A stretch of 64,000 nucleotides of DNA from the NCBI GenBank assembly GCA_963965975.1, contig OZ014415.1:4407001-4471000 (forward strand), read 5' to 3'. The stretch comes from Xestospongia bergquistia (lineage: Eukaryota; Porifera; Demospongiae; Haplosclerida; Petrosiidae). The notes beneath the pieces are model-generated. The model was not told the origin of the DNA. It ran no database searches and saw only the letters and a list, made by a program, of their open reading frames with translations. This document shows positions 30,960 to 45,449 of the stretch, one piece after another (position 1 is the first letter of the stretch; each line of letters opens with the position of its first letter). The position numbers and the translations under genes were made by a program.

Positions 30960-33484
30960 GCTCAGTCTAAAGGACTTAATGGGACTAACTAAATAAAATG
31001 CTATTAACAGTTTAGTAAGTTGGTTTGCATTAACGCTCTAAAGTCTTTAATTTCAAGACTTTAGGAGGTTATACTATTAAGTGAAATTTATAAAGTGAAC
31101 AGCTCAGTCTAAACGACTAACTGGCACTAACTAAATAAACTGCCATTAACGGTTTAGTAAGTTGGTTTGTATTAACACCCTAAAGTCTTCAATTTAAAGA
31201 CTTTAGAAGGTTTACACTATTGAGTAATGTTTATAAAGTAAACTGCACAGTCTACAGTACTTAATGGGACTAAATAAATAAACTGCTATTAACAGATTAG
31301 TAAGTTGGTTTGCATTAACGGTCTAAAGTCTTTATTTTGAAGACTTTAGAACTCTTAGACTATTAAGTGGAATTTACAAAGTAAACTCTGCAGTCTAAAG
31401 GACTTAATTTCACTAACTAAATAAAATTCTATTAACAGTATAATAAGTTGTTTTGCATTAACGCTCTAAAGTCTTTAATTTAAAGACTTTAGAAGGTTTA
31501 TACTATTAAGTGAAATTTATAAAGTGAACAGCTCAGTCTAAACGACTTACTGGACTAACTAAGTAAACTGCCATTAACAGTTTAGTCTAAAGTCTTTATT
31601 TTAAAGACTTTAGAAACCTTGGACTATTAAGTGAAATTTACAAAGTAAACTGTGCAGTCAAAATGACTTAATGGCACTAACTATATAAAATGCTATTAAC
31701 AGTATAATTGGTTGTTTTGCATTAACGCTCTTAAGTCTTTAACATAAAGACTTGAGAAGGTTTAGACTATTGAGTGAAGTTTATAAAGTAAACTGCTCAT
31801 TCTATAGGAATCTACGGGACTAAACACATAAATTGCTATTAAGAGTTTAGTAACTTTGTTTGCATTAACACTCTAAAGTCTTTAATTTAAAGACCTTAGA
31901 AGGTTTAGACTATTGAGTGAAGTTTATAGAGTAAACTGCTCAGTCTAAAAAACTCTATGTGAATAACTAAATAAACTGCTATTAACAGTTCACTTAGTTT
32001 GTTTGCATCAACAGTCTAAAGTCTTTAATTTAAAGACTTTAGTAGGTTAAGACTATTGAGTAAAGATTATAAAGTAAACTGCTCAGTCTAAAGGACTTAA
32101 TGGGACTAAATAAATAAATTTCTATTAACAGTTTAGTAAGTTGGTTTGCATTAACACTCTAAAGTCTTTAATTTAAAGACTTTAGAAGGTTTAGACTATT
32201 GAGTGAAGTTAATAAAGTAAACTGCTCAGTCTAAAGGACTTAATGGGACTAACTAAATAAACTGCTATTAACAGTTTAGTAAGTTGGTTTGCATTAACGC
32301 TCTAAAGTCTTTAATTTAAAGATTTTAGGAGGTTATACTATTAAGTGAAATTTATAAAGTGAACCGCTCAGTCTAAACAACTTTCTGGCACTAACTAAAT
32401 AAACTGCCATTAACAGTTTAGTAAGTTGATTTGTGTTAACACCCTAAAGTCTTCAAGTTAAAGACTTTAGAAGGTTTACACTATTGAGTAATGTTTATAA
32501 AGTAAACTGCACAGTCTACAGTACTTAATGGGACTAAAGAAATAAACTGCTATTAACAGTTTAGTAAGTTGGTTTGCATTAACGGTCTAAAGTCTTTATT
32601 TTAAAGACTTTAGAAACCTTAGACTATTAAGTGAAATTTACAAAGTAAACTCTGCAGTCTAATGGACTTAATGGCACTAACTAAATAAAATGCTATTAAC
32701 AGTATAAGTAGTTGTTTTGCATTAACGCTCTAAAGTGTTTAATTTAAAGACTTTAGAAGGTTTATACTATAAGTGAAATTTATAAAGTGAACAGCTCAGT
32801 CTAAACGACTTACTGGACTAACTAAATAAACTGCCATTAACAGTTTAGTCTAAAGTCTTTATTTTAAAGACTTTAGAAACCTTGGACTATTAAGTGAAAT
32901 TTACAAAGTAAACTGTACAGTCAAAAGGACTTAATGGCACTAACTAAATAAAATGCTATTACCAGTATAATTGGTTGTTTTACATTAACGCTCTTAAGTC
33001 TTTAACATAAAGACTTGAGAAGGTTTAGACTATTGAGTGAAGTTTGTAAAGTAAACTGCTCATTCTATAGGAATCTACGGGACTAAATACATAAATTGCT
33101 ATTAACAGTTTAGTAAGTTTGTTTGCATCAACACTCTAAAGTCTTTAATTTAAAGACCTTAGAAGGTTTAGACTATTGAGTGAAGTTTATAATGTAAACT
33201 GCTCAGTCTAAAAAACTCTATGTGAATAACTAAATAAACTGCTATTAACAGTTCACTTAGTTTGTTTCCATTAACAATCTAAAGTCTTTAATTTAAAGAC
33301 TTTAGTAGGTTAAGACTATTGAGTAAAGATTATAAAGTAAACTGCTCAGTCTAAAGGACTTAATGGGACTAACTAAATAAATTTCTATTAACAGTTTAGT
33401 AAGTTGGTTTGCATTAACACTCTAAAGTCTTTAATTTAAAGACTTTAGAAGGTTTAGACTATTGAGTGAAGTTTATAAAGCAAA
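30960..33484 (+). repeat. Two copies of a ~1,262-bp higher-order unit
   Basis: Block ~30960-32222 is repeated at ~32223-33484. Markers: the fused monomer 'cagtttagtctaaagtcttt' at 31577 and 32839, 'ctcattctataggaatctac' at 31797 and 33059, and 'agtaggttaagactattgag' at 32041 and 33303, all 1,262 apart. Several percent divergence between copies suggests an old duplication. The unit is nine monomers with one shortened. Confidence 0.85.
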
Positions 33485-35699
33485 GTCCACAGTCTAAAGG
33501 ACTTTGTGGAACTAACAAAATATAATGCTATTAACAGTATAATAGGTTGTTTTGCATTAACGCTCTAAAATCTTTAATTTAAAGACTTTGGAAGGTTTAG
33601 ACTATTGACTGTAGTTTATAAAGTAAACTGCTCAGATTAAAGGACCTCATTGGACTAACTACATAAACTGCTATTAACAGTTTAGTAAGTTGTTTTCCAT
33701 TAACACTCTAAAGTCTTTATTTTAAAGACTTTAGAAGTTTTAGACTATTGACTGAAGTTTATAAAGTAAACTGTTCAGTCTAAGTGACTTAATGGGACTA
33801 ACTAAATAAACTGCTGTTAACAGTTTAATAAGTTATTTTGCATTAATGGTCTAAAGTCTTTAATTTAATGACTTTAGAAGGTTTATACTATTAACTTAAA
33901 TTTATAAAATGAACAGCTCAGTCTAAACGACTTACTGGCACTAACTAAATAAAATGCTATTAATGGTTTAGTAAATTGGTGTGCATTAACACCCTAATGT
34001 CTTTAATTTAAAGACTTTAGAAAGTTTAGACTATTGAGTGAAGTTTATAAAGTAAATTACTCAGTCTAAAGGACTCTATCGGAATAAATAAATAAACTGC
34101 TATTAAAAGTTTAGTAAGTTGGTTTCCATTAACACTCTAAAGTCTTTAACTTAAAGACTTTAGAAGGTTTAGACTATTGAGTAAAGTTTATAAAGTAAAC
34201 TGCTCAGTCTAAAGGACTTAATGGGACAAACTAAATAAACTGCTATTAACAGTTTAGTAAGTTTGTTTGCATTAACACTCTAAAGTCTTTAATTTAAAGA
34301 CTTTAAAAGGTTTATACTATTAAGTGAAATTCATAAAGTGAACAGCTCAGTATAAACGACTTAATGGCACTAACTAAATAAACTGCTATTAACAGTTTAA
34401 TAAGTTGGTTTGCATTAACGGTCTAAAGTCTTTAATTTAAAGACTTTAGAAACCTTAGACTATTAAATGAAATTTATAAAGAAAACTGTTCTGGTTAAAG
34501 GACTTAATGGCACTAACTAAATAAAATGCTGTTAACAGTATAATAGGTTCTTTCGCATTAACTCTCTAAAGTCTTTAATTTAAAGACTTTAGAAGGTTTA
34601 GACTATTCAGTGAAGTTTATAAGTAAAATGCTTAGTCTAAAGGACTCTACGGGACTAACTAAATAAACTGCTATTAACAGTTTAGTAACTTGGTTTGCAT
34701 TAACACCATAAAGTCTTTAATTTAAAGACTTTAGAAGGTTTACACTATTGAGTAAAGTTTATAAAGTAAACAGCTCAGTCTAAAGGACTTAATGGGACTA
34801 ACTAAAGAAACTGCTATTAACATTTTAGTAAGTTGGTTTTCATTAACGGTCTAAAGTCTTTAATTTAAAGACTTTAGAATCCTTAGACTATTAAGTGTAA
34901 TTTATAGAGTAAACCGTTCAGTCTAAAGGACTTAACGGCACTAACTAAATAAACTGCTATTAACAGTTTAGTAATTTTTTTTGCATTAACTCTCTAAAAT
35001 GCTTAATTTTTAGACTCTAGAAGGTGTAGACTATTGAGTAAAGTTTATAAAGTAAACTGCTCAGACTAAAGGACTTAATGGGACTAACTAAATAAACTGC
35101 TATTAACAGTTTAGTAAGTTGGTTTGCATTAACGCTCTAAAGTCTTTAATTTAAACAATTTAGAAGATTTAGACTATTGAGTGAAGTTTATAAAGTAAAC
35201 TGCTCATTCTAAAGGACTCAATGGGACTAAATAAATAAAGTGCTATTAACAGTTTAGTAATTTGGTTTGCATTAACACTCTAAAGTCTTTAATTTAAAGA
35301 CTTTAGAAGGTTTAGACTATTTAGTGAAGTTTATAAAGTAAACTGCTCAGTCTAAAGGACTCTATGTGACTAAATAAATAAACTGCTATTAACAGTTTAG
35401 TAAGTTAGTTTTCATTAACACACTAAAGTCTTTAATTTAAAGACTTTAGAAGGTTTAGACTATTGAGTGAAGTTTATAGGGTAACCTGCTCAGTCTAAAG
35501 GACTTAATGGGACTAAGTAAATAAACTGTAATTAACAGTATAATTGGTTGTTTTGCATTCACGCTCTAAAGTCTTTAATTTAAGGACTTTTGGAGGTTTA
35601 GACGATTAAGTGAAATTTATAAAGTGTACAGCTCAGTCTAAACGACTTACTGGCACTAACCAAATAAAATGCTATTAAAGGTTTAGTAAGTTGGTTTGC

Positions 35700-38400
35700 A
35701 TTAACACTCTAAAGTCTTTAATTTATAGACTTTAGAAGGTTTAGACTATTGAGTAAAATTTATAAAGTAAACTGCTTAGTCTAGAGGACTTAATGGGACT
35801 AACTAAATAAACTGCTATTAACAGTTTTGTAAGTTGGTTTGTATTATTGCTCTAAAGTCTTTAATTTAATGACTTTAGAAGGTTTAGACTATTGAGTGAA
35901 GTTTATAAAGTAAACTGCTCATTATAAAGGACTCTATGGAACTAACTAAATAAACTGCTATTAACAGTTTAGTAATTTGGTTTACATTAACACTCTTAAG
36001 TCTTTAATTTAAAGAATTGAGAAGGTTTTGACTATTGAGTGAAGTTTATAAAGTAAACTGCTCATTCTAAAGGAATCTATGGGAATAAATAAATAAATTG
36101 CTATTAACAGATTAGTAAGTTGGTTTGCATTAACACTCTAAAGTCTTTAATTTAAAGACTTTAGAAGGTTTAGACTATTGAGTAAAGTTGATAAAGTAAA
36201 CTGCTTAGTCTAAAGGACTTAATGGGACTAACTAAATAAACTGCTATTAACAGTTTAGTAAGTTGGTTTACATTAACACCCTAATGTCTTTAATTTAAAG
36301 ACTTTAGAAAGTTTAGACTATTGAGTGAAGTTTATAAAGTAAATTGCTAAGTCTAAAGGACTCTGTGAGACTAACTAAAGAAACTGCTTTTGACAGTTTA
36401 GTAAGTTGTTTGCATTAACGCTCTAAAGTCTTTAATTTAATGACTTTAGGAGGTTTATGCTATTAAGTGAAATTCATAAAGTGAACAGCTCAGTCCAAAC
36501 GACTTAATGGCACTAAATAAATAAACTGCTATTAACAGTTTAGTAAGTTTGTTTGCATTAACACTCTAAAGTCTTTAAATTAAAGACTTTACAAGGTTTA
36601 GACTATTGAGTAAAGTTTATAAAGTAAACTGCTCAATCTAAAGGACTTAATGGGACTAACTAAATAAACTGCTATTAACAGTTTAGTAAGTTGGTTTGCA
36701 TTAACGCTCTTATGTCTTTAATTTAAAGACTTTAGAAGCCTAAGACTATTAAGTTAAATTTATAAATTAAACTGTTCAGTCTAAAGGACTCAATGGCACT
36801 CACTAAATACAATCCTTTTAACAGTATAATAGGTTGTTTCGCATTAACGCTCTAAAGTCTTTAATTTAAAGACTTTAGAAGGTTACACTATTGACTGTAG
36901 TTTATAAAGTAAACTGCTCAGACTAAAGGACTTAATGGGACTAACTAATTAAACTGCTATTAACAGTTTAGTAAGTGGGTTTGCATTAACACTCTAAAGT
37001 CTTTAATTTAAAGACTTTAGAAGGTTTAGACTATTGAGTGAAGTTTATAAAGTAAACTGCTCAGTCTAAATGACTTAATGGGAGTAACTAAATAAACTGC
37101 TATTAACAGTTTAGTAAGTTGGTTTGCATTAACACTCTAAAGTCTTTAATTTAAAGACTTTAGAAGGTTTAGACTATTGAGTGAAGTTTATAAAGTAAAC
37201 TGCTCAGTCTAAAGGACTCTATGTGACTGACTCAATAAACTGCTATTAACAGTTTAGTAAGTTGGTTTGCATTAACACTCTAAAGTCTTTAATTTAAAGA
37301 CTTTAGAAGGTTTAGACTATTGAGTGAAGTTTATAAAGTAAACTGCTCAGTCTAAAGGACTCTATGGGAGTAACTAAATAAACAGCTATTAACAGTTTAG
37401 AAAGTTGGTTTGCATTACCACTCTAAAGTCTTTAATTTAAAGACTTTAAAAGGTTTAGACTATTGAGGAAAGCTTATAAAGTAAACTGCTCAGTCTGAAG
37501 GACTTAATGGGAGTAACTAAATAAACTGCTATTAACAGTTTAGTAAGTTTGTTTGCATTAACGCTCTAAAGTCTTTAATTTAAAGACTTTAGAAGGTTTA
37601 GACTATTAAGTGAAATTTATAAAGTGAACAGCTCAGTCTACACGACTTAATGGCACTAACTAAATAAACTGCTATTAACAGTTTAGTAAGTTGGTTTGTA
37701 TTAACACCCTAAAGTCTTTAATTTAAAAACTTTAGAAGGTTTAGACTATTGAGAAAAGTTTATAAAGTAAACTGTGCAGTCTTAAGGACTTATTGGCACT
37801 AACTAAAAAAAATGCTATTAACAGTATAATTGGTTGTTTTGCATTAACGCACTACAGTCTTCAATTTAAATACTTTAGAAGGTTTAGACTATTGAGTAAA
37901 GTTTATAAAGTAAACTGCTTAGTCTAGAGGACTTAATGGGACTAACTAAATAAACTGCTATTAACAGTTTTGTAAGTTGGTTTGTATTATTGCTCTAAAG
38001 TCTTTAATTTAATGACTTTAGAAGGTTTAGACTATTGAGTGAATTTTATAAAGTAAACTGCTCATTATAAAGGACTCTATGGAACTAACTAAATAAACTG
38101 CTATTAACAGTTTAGTAATTTGGTTTACATTAACACTCTTAAGCCTTTAATTTAAAGAATTGAGAAGGTTTTGACTATTGAGTGAAGTTTATAAAGTAAA
38201 CTGCTCATTCTAAAGGAATCTATGGGAATAAATAAATAAATTGCTATTAACAGATTAGTAAGTTGGTTTGCATTAACACTCTAAAGTCTTTAATTTAAAG
38301 ACTTTAGAAGGTTTAGACTATTGAGTAAAGTTGATAAAGTAAACTGCTTAGTCTAAAGGACTTAATGGGACTAACTAAATAAACTGCTATTAACAGTTTA
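35700..38400 (+). repeat. Higher-order duplication, 2,143-bp offset
   Basis: The run containing 'cttagtctagaggacttaat', 'ttgtattattgctctaaagt' and 'aaggttttgactattgagtg' at 35775-36250 recurs at 37918-38400, offset 2,143 bases (15 monomers). It is nearly identical within the shared ~550 bases and different between them, so only part of an ancestral unit is kept. Confidence 0.8.
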
Positions 38401-39565
38401 GTAAGTTGGTTTACATTAACGCTCTAAAGTCTTTAATTTAAAGACTTTAGAAGGTTTAGACAATTGATTGAAGTTTATAAAGTAAACCTGCTCATTCTAA
38501 AGGATTCTATGAGACTAAATAAATAAACTACTATTATCAGTTTAGTAAGTTGGTTTGCATTAACATTTAAATTCTTTAATTTAAAGACTTTAGAAGGTTT
38601 AGACTATCGAGTGATGTTTATAGTGTGACCTGCTCAGTCTAAAGGACTTAATGAGACTAACTAAATAAACTGCTATTAACAGGACTTTTGGAGATTTATA
38701 CTATTAAGTGAAATTTATAAAGTAAACAGCTCAGTCTAAACGACTTAATAGCACTAACTAAATAAACTGTTATTAACAGTTTAGTAAGTTTGTTTGCATT
38801 AACACTCTAAAGTCTTTAATTTCTAGACTTTAGAAGGTTTAGACTATTGAGTAAAGTTTATAAAGTAATCTGCTCAGTCTAAAGGACTAAATGGGACTAA
38901 GTAAATAATCTGCTATTGACAGCTTAGTAAGTTGGTTTGCATTAACGGTAAAAAGTCTTTAATTTAAAGACTTTAGGAACCTAAGGCTATCAAGTGAATT
39001 TTATAAAGCAAAGTGCTAGGTCTAAAGGACTTAGTGGCACTAACTAAATAAAATGCTATTAACAGTATAAAAAGTTCATTTACATTAATGCTCTAAAGTC
39101 TTTAATTTAAGGACTTTAAAAGCTTTAGACTGTTGAGAGAATTTTATAAAGTAAACTGCTCAGGCTACAGGACTTAATGGGACTAACTAAATAAACTGCT
39201 ATTAACCGTTTAGTAAGTTTGTTTGCATTAACACTCTAAAGTCTTTAATTTAAATACTTTAGAAGGTTTAGACTATTGAGTGAAGCTTATAAAGTAAACT
39301 GCTCAGTCTAAAGGACTCTATGAGACTAACTAAATAAGCTGCTATTAAGAGTTTAGTAAGTTTGTTTGCATTAACGGTCTAAAGTCTTTAATTTAAGGAC
39401 TTTAGGAGCTTTATACTATTAAGTGAAATTCATAAAGTGAACAGCTCAGTCCAAATGACTTAATGGCGCTAACTAAATAAACTGCTATTAACAGTTTAGT
39501 AAGTTTGTTTGCATTAACACTCTAAAGTCTTTAATTTAAAGACTTTACAAGGTTTAGACTATTGA

Positions 39566-41550
39566 GTAAAGTTTATAAAGTAATGAGCTCAGTTTAAAGG
39601 ACTTAATGGGACTAACTAAATAAGCTGCTATTAAGAGTTTAGTAAGTTTGTTTGCATTAACGCTCTGAAGTCTTTAATTTAAAGACCTTCTGAGGTATAT
39701 ACTATTAAGTGAAATTTATAAAGTGAACAGCTCAGTCTAAACGACTTAATTGGACAAACTAAATAAACTACTATTAACAGTTTAGTAAGTTGGCTTTCAT
39801 TAACGGTCTAAAGTTTAATTTAAAGACTAGAAGCCTTAGGCTATTAAGTGAAATTTATAAAGTAAACTGCTCTGTCTATAGTACTTAATGGCACTATCTA
39901 AAAAAATGCAATTAACAGTTTAGTAATTGGGTTGCATTAACGGTCTAAAGTCTTTAATTTATAGACTTTACAAGGATTAGACTATTGAGTGAAGTTTATA
40001 AAGTAAACTGCTCAGTCTAAAGGACTTAATGGCACTAACTAAATAAACTGCTATCAACAGTTTAGTAACTTGGTTTGCATTAACGCTCAAAAGTCTTTAA
40101 TTTAAAGACTTTAGAAGGTTTAGACTATTGAGCAAAGTTTATAAAATAAACTGCTCAGTCTAAAGGACTTAATGGGACTAACTAAAAAAACTTCTTTTAA
40201 CTGTTTAGTGAGTTTGTTTGCATTAACGGTCTAAAGTCTTTAATTTCTAGACTTTAGAAGCCTTAGACTATTAATTGAAATTTAAAAAGTAAACTGCTCA
40301 GTCTAAAGACTTAATGGGACTAAGTAAATAATCTGCTATTGACAGTTAAGTAAGTTCATTTGCATTAACGGTCTAAAGTGTTTAATTTGAAGACTTTAGA
40401 AGCCTTAGACTATTAAGTGAAATTTATAAAGTAAACTGCTTAGTCTAAAGGACTTAGTGGCCTAACTAAATAAAATGCAATTAACAGTATAATAATTTCG
40501 TTTACATTAATGCTCTAAAGTCTTTAATTTAAGGACTTTAGAAGGTTTAGACTATTGAGTAAAGTTTATAAAGTAATGAGCTCAGTTTAAAGGACTTAAT
40601 GGGACTAACTAAATAAGCTGCTATTAAGAGTTTAGTAAGTTTGTTTGCATTAACGCTCTGAAGTCTTTAATTTAAAGACCTTCTGAGGTATATACTATTA
40701 AGTGAAATTTATAAAGTGAACAGCTCAGTCTAAACGACTTAATTGGACAAACTAAATAAACTACTATTAACAGTTTAGTAAGTTGGCTTTCATTAACGGT
40801 CTAAAGTTTAATTTAAAGACTAGAAGCCTTAGGCTATTAAGTGAAATTTATAAAGTAAACTGCTCTGTCTATAGTACTTAATGGCACTATCTAAAAAAAT
40901 GCAATTAACAGTTTAGTAATTGGGTTGCATTAACGGTCTAAAGTCTTTAATTTATAGACTTTACAAGGATTAGACTATTGAGTGAAGTTTATAAAGTAAA
41001 CTGCTCAGTCTAAAGGACTTAATGGCACTAACTAAATAAACTGCTATCAACAGTTTAGTAACTTGGTTTGCATTAACGCTCAAAAGTCTTTAATTTAAAG
41101 ACTTTAGAAGGTTTAGACTATTGAGCAAAGTTTATAAAATAAACTGCTCAGTCTAAAGGACTTAATGGGACTAACTAAAAAAACTTCTTTTAACTGTTTA
41201 GTGAGTTTGTTTGCATTAACGGTCTAAAGTCTTTAATTTCTAGACTTTAGAAGCCTTAGACTATTAATTGAAATTTAAAAAGTAAACTGCTCAGTCTAAA
41301 GACTTAATGGGACTAAGTAAATAATCTGCTATTGACAGTTAAGTAAGTTCATTTGCATTAACGGTCTAAAGTGTTTAATTTGAAGACTTTAGAAGCCTTA
41401 GACTATTAAGTGAAATTTATAAAGTAAACTGCTTAGTCTAAAGGACTTAGTGGCCTAACTAAATAAAATGCAATTAACAGTATAATAATTTCGTTTACAT
41501 TAATGCTCTAAAGTCTTTAATTTAAGGACTTTAGAAGGTTTAGACTATTG
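39566..41550 (+). repeat. Near-identical 993-bp tandem duplication
   Basis: 39566-40557 and 40558-41550 are the same seven-monomer block. Rare variants are shared in order: 'taatgagctcagtttaaagg' (39581, 40574), 'gaccttctgaggtatatact', 'aaagtttaatttaaagacta' and 'ttatagactttacaaggatt'. I saw no difference between the copies by eye, so this is the most recent exchange in the array, or an assembly duplication. Confidence 0.9.
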
Positions 41551-44500
41551 AGTGAAGTTTATAAAGTAAACTGCTCAGGCTACAGGACTTAATGAGACTA
41601 ACTAAATAAACTGCTATTAACAGTTTAGTAATTTGGTTTACATTAACACTCTAAAGTCTTTAATTTAAAGATTTTAGAAAGTTTAGACTATTGAGTGAAG
41701 TTTATAAAGTAAACTGCTCAGTCTGAAGGACTCTATGGGACTAACTAAAACTGCTATTACAGTTTAGTAAGTTGGTTTGCATTGACACTCTAAAGTCTTT
41801 AATTTAAAGACTTTAGAAGGTTTAGACTATTGAGTAAAGTTTATAAAGTAAACTGCTCAGTCTAAAGGACTCTATGGGACTAACTAAATAAACTATTATT
41901 AATAGTTTAGTAAGTTGGTTTGCATTAACACTCTAAAGTCTTTAATTTAAAGACTTTAGAAGGTTTAGACTATTGACTGAAGTTTATAAAGTAAACTGTT
42001 CAGTCTAAAGGACTTAATTGGACTAACTAAGTAAACTGCTATTAACAGTTTAATAAGTTTGTTGGCATTAACGTTCTAAAGTCTTTAATTTAAAGACTTT
42101 AGAAGGTTAAGTTAAATTTATAAAGTGAACAGCTCAGTCTAAACGACTTACTGGCACTAACTAAATAAAATGGTATTAATGGTTTAATAAGTTGGTTTGC
42201 ATTAATACCCTAAAGTCTTTAATTTAAAGACATTATAAAGTTTAGACTATTGAGTGAAGTTTACAAAGTAAACTGCTCAGTCTAAAGGACTCTATGAGAC
42301 TAACAAAAGAAACTGCTTTTAACAGTTTAGTACGTTTGTTTGCATTAATGGTCTTAAGTCTTTAATTACAGGACTTTAGGAGGTTTATACTATTAAGTGA
42401 AATTCATAAAGTGAACAGCTCAGTCCAAACGACTTAATGGCACTAACTAAATAAACTGCTATTATCAGTTTAGTAAGTTTGTTTGCATTAACACTCTAAA
42501 TTCTTTAATTTAAAGACTTTACAAGGTTTAGACTATTGAGTAAAGTTTATAAAGTAAAGTGCTCAGTCTAAAGAACTTAATGGCACTAACTAAATGAACT
42601 GCTATTAACAGTTTAGTAAGTTGGTTTGCATTAACGCTCTAAAGTCTTTAATTTAAGGTCTTTAGGAGGATTATACTATTAAGTGAAATTTATAAAGTGA
42701 ACAGCTCAGTCCAAACGACTTAATGGCACTAAATAAATAAACTGCTATTAACACTTTAGTAAGTTTGTTTGCATTAACACTCTAAAGTCTTTAATTTAAA
42801 GACTTTAGAAGGTTTAGACTATTGAGAAAAGTTTATAAAGTAAACTGCTCAGTCTAAAGGATTTAATGGGACTAACTAAATAAAATGCTATTAACAGTTT
42901 AGTAAGTTGGTTTGCATTAACGCTCTAAAGTCTTTAATTTAAAGACTTTAGGAGGTTTATACTATTAAGTGAAATTTATAAAGTGAACAGCTCAGTCTAA
43001 ACGACTTAATTGGTCTAACAAAATAAACTACTATTAACAATTTAGTAAGTTGGCTTGCATTAACGGTCTAAAGTTTAATTTAAAGACTAGAAGCCTTAGA
43101 CTATTAAGTGAAATTTATAAAGTAAACTGCTCTGTCTAAAGCACTTAATGGCACTATCTATACAAAATGCTATTAACAGTTTAGTAAGTTTGGTTGCATT
43201 AACTGTCTAAAGTCTTTAATTTATAGACTTTAGAAGGTTTACACTATTGAGTGAAGTTTATAAAGTAAACTGGTCAGTCTAAAGGACTCCATTGGACTAA
43301 CTAAATAAACTGCTATCAACAGTTTAGGAACTTGTTTTGCATTAATGCTCTAAAATCTTTAATTTAAAGACTTTATAAGGTTTAGACTATGAAGCAAAGT
43401 TTATAAAATAAACTGCTCAGTCTAAAGGACTTAATGGGACTAATTAAATAAACTGCTTTTAACAGTTTAGTAAGTTGGTTTGCATTAACGGTCTAAAGTC
43501 TTTAATTTAAAGACTCTAGAAGCCTTAGACTATTAACTGAAATTTAAAAAGTAAACTGCTCACTATAAAGGACTTAATGGGACTAAGTAAATAATCTGCT
43601 ATTGACAGTTTAGTAAGTTGGTTTGCATTAACGGTCTGAAGTCTTTAATTTGAAGACTTTAGAAGCCTTAGACTATTAATTGAAATTTATAAAGTAAACT
43701 GCTCAGTGTAAAGGACTTAGTGGCACTAACTAAATAAAATGCCATTAACAGTATAATAAGTTGGTTTACATTAATGCTCTAAAGTCTTTAATTTAAGGAC
43801 TTTAGAAGGTTTAGACTAATGAGTGAATATTATAAAGTAAACTGCTCAGTCTAAAGGACTTAATGGGACTAACTAAATAAACAGCTATTAACAGTTTAGT
43901 AAGTTGGTTTACATTAACAGTGTGAAGTCTTTAATTTAAAGACTTTAGGAGGTTTATACTATTAAGTAAAATTTATAAAGTGAACAGCTCAGTCTAAACG
44001 ACTTAATAGCACTAACTAAATAAACTGCTATTAACAGTTTAGTAAGTTTGTTTGCATTAACGGGCTAAAGTCTTTAATTTAAAGACTTTAGAAGGTTTAG
44101 ACTACTGAGTAAAGTTTATAAAGTAAACTGCTCAGACTAAAGGACTTAATGGGAGTAACTAAATAAACTGCTATTAACAGTTTAGTAAGTTTGTTTGCAT
44201 TAACGCTCTATAGTCATTTATTTAAAGACTTTAGAAGGTTTAGATTATTGAGTGAAGTTTATAAAGTAAACTGCTCATTCTAAAGGACTCTATGGGACTA
44301 AATAAGTAAACTGCTATTAACAGTTTAGTAAGTTGGTTTGTATTAACGGTCTAAAGTCTTTAATTTAAAGACTTTAGAAGGTTTAGACTATTGAGTAAAG
44401 TTTATGAAGTAAACTGCTCAGACTAAAGGACTTAATGGGAGTAACTAAATAAATTGCTATTAACAGTTTAGTAAGTTGATTTGCATTAACGCTCTATAGT

Positions 44501-45449
44501 CATTTATTTAAAGACTTTAGGAGGTTTAGGCTATTGAGTGAAGTTTATAAAGTAAACTGCTCATTCTAAAGGACTCTATGGGACTAAATAAGTAAACTGC
44601 TATTAACAGTCTAGTATGTTCGTTTGCATTAACACTCTAATGTCTTTAATTTAAAGACTTTAGAAGGTGTAGACTATTGAGTAAAATTTATAAAGTAAAC
44701 TGCTCAGTCTAAAGGACTAAATAGGACTAAGTAAATAATCTGCTATTGACAGTTTAGTAAGGTTGGTTTGCATTAACGCACTTAAGTCTTTAATTTAAAG
44801 ACTTTAGAAGCTAAGACTATAAAGTGAAATTTATAAAGTAAAGTGCTCAGTCTAAAGGACTTAGTGGCACTAATTAAATAAAATCGTATTAACAGTATAA
44901 TAGGTTTTTTTTGCATTAACGCTCTAAAGTCTTTAATTTAAAGACTTTAGAAGGTTTAAACTTTTGATTGTAGTTTATATAGTAAACTGCTCAGACTAAA
45001 GGACTTAAGGGGACTAAGTAAACTGCCATTAACAGTTTAGTAAGTTGTTTTGCATTAATACTCTATAGTCATTTATTTAAAGACTTTAGAAGGTTTAGAC
45101 TATTGAGTGAAGTGTATAAAGTAAACTGCTCATTCTAAAGGACTCTATGGGACTAAATAAGTAAACTGCTATTAGCAGTTTAGTAAGTTGGTTTGCATTA
45201 ACGGTCTAAAGTCTTTAATTTAAAGACTTTAGAAGGTTTAGACTATTGAGTAAAGTTTATGAAGTAAACTAAAGGACTTAATGGGAGTAACTAAATAAAC
45301 TGCTATTAACACTTTAGTAAGTGGGTTTGCATTAACACCCTAAGTCTTTAATTTAAAGACTTTAGAAGGTTTAGACTATTGAGTAAAGTTTATAAAGTAA
45401 ACTGCTCAGTCTATAGGACTTAGTGGGACTAACTAAATAAATTGCTATT

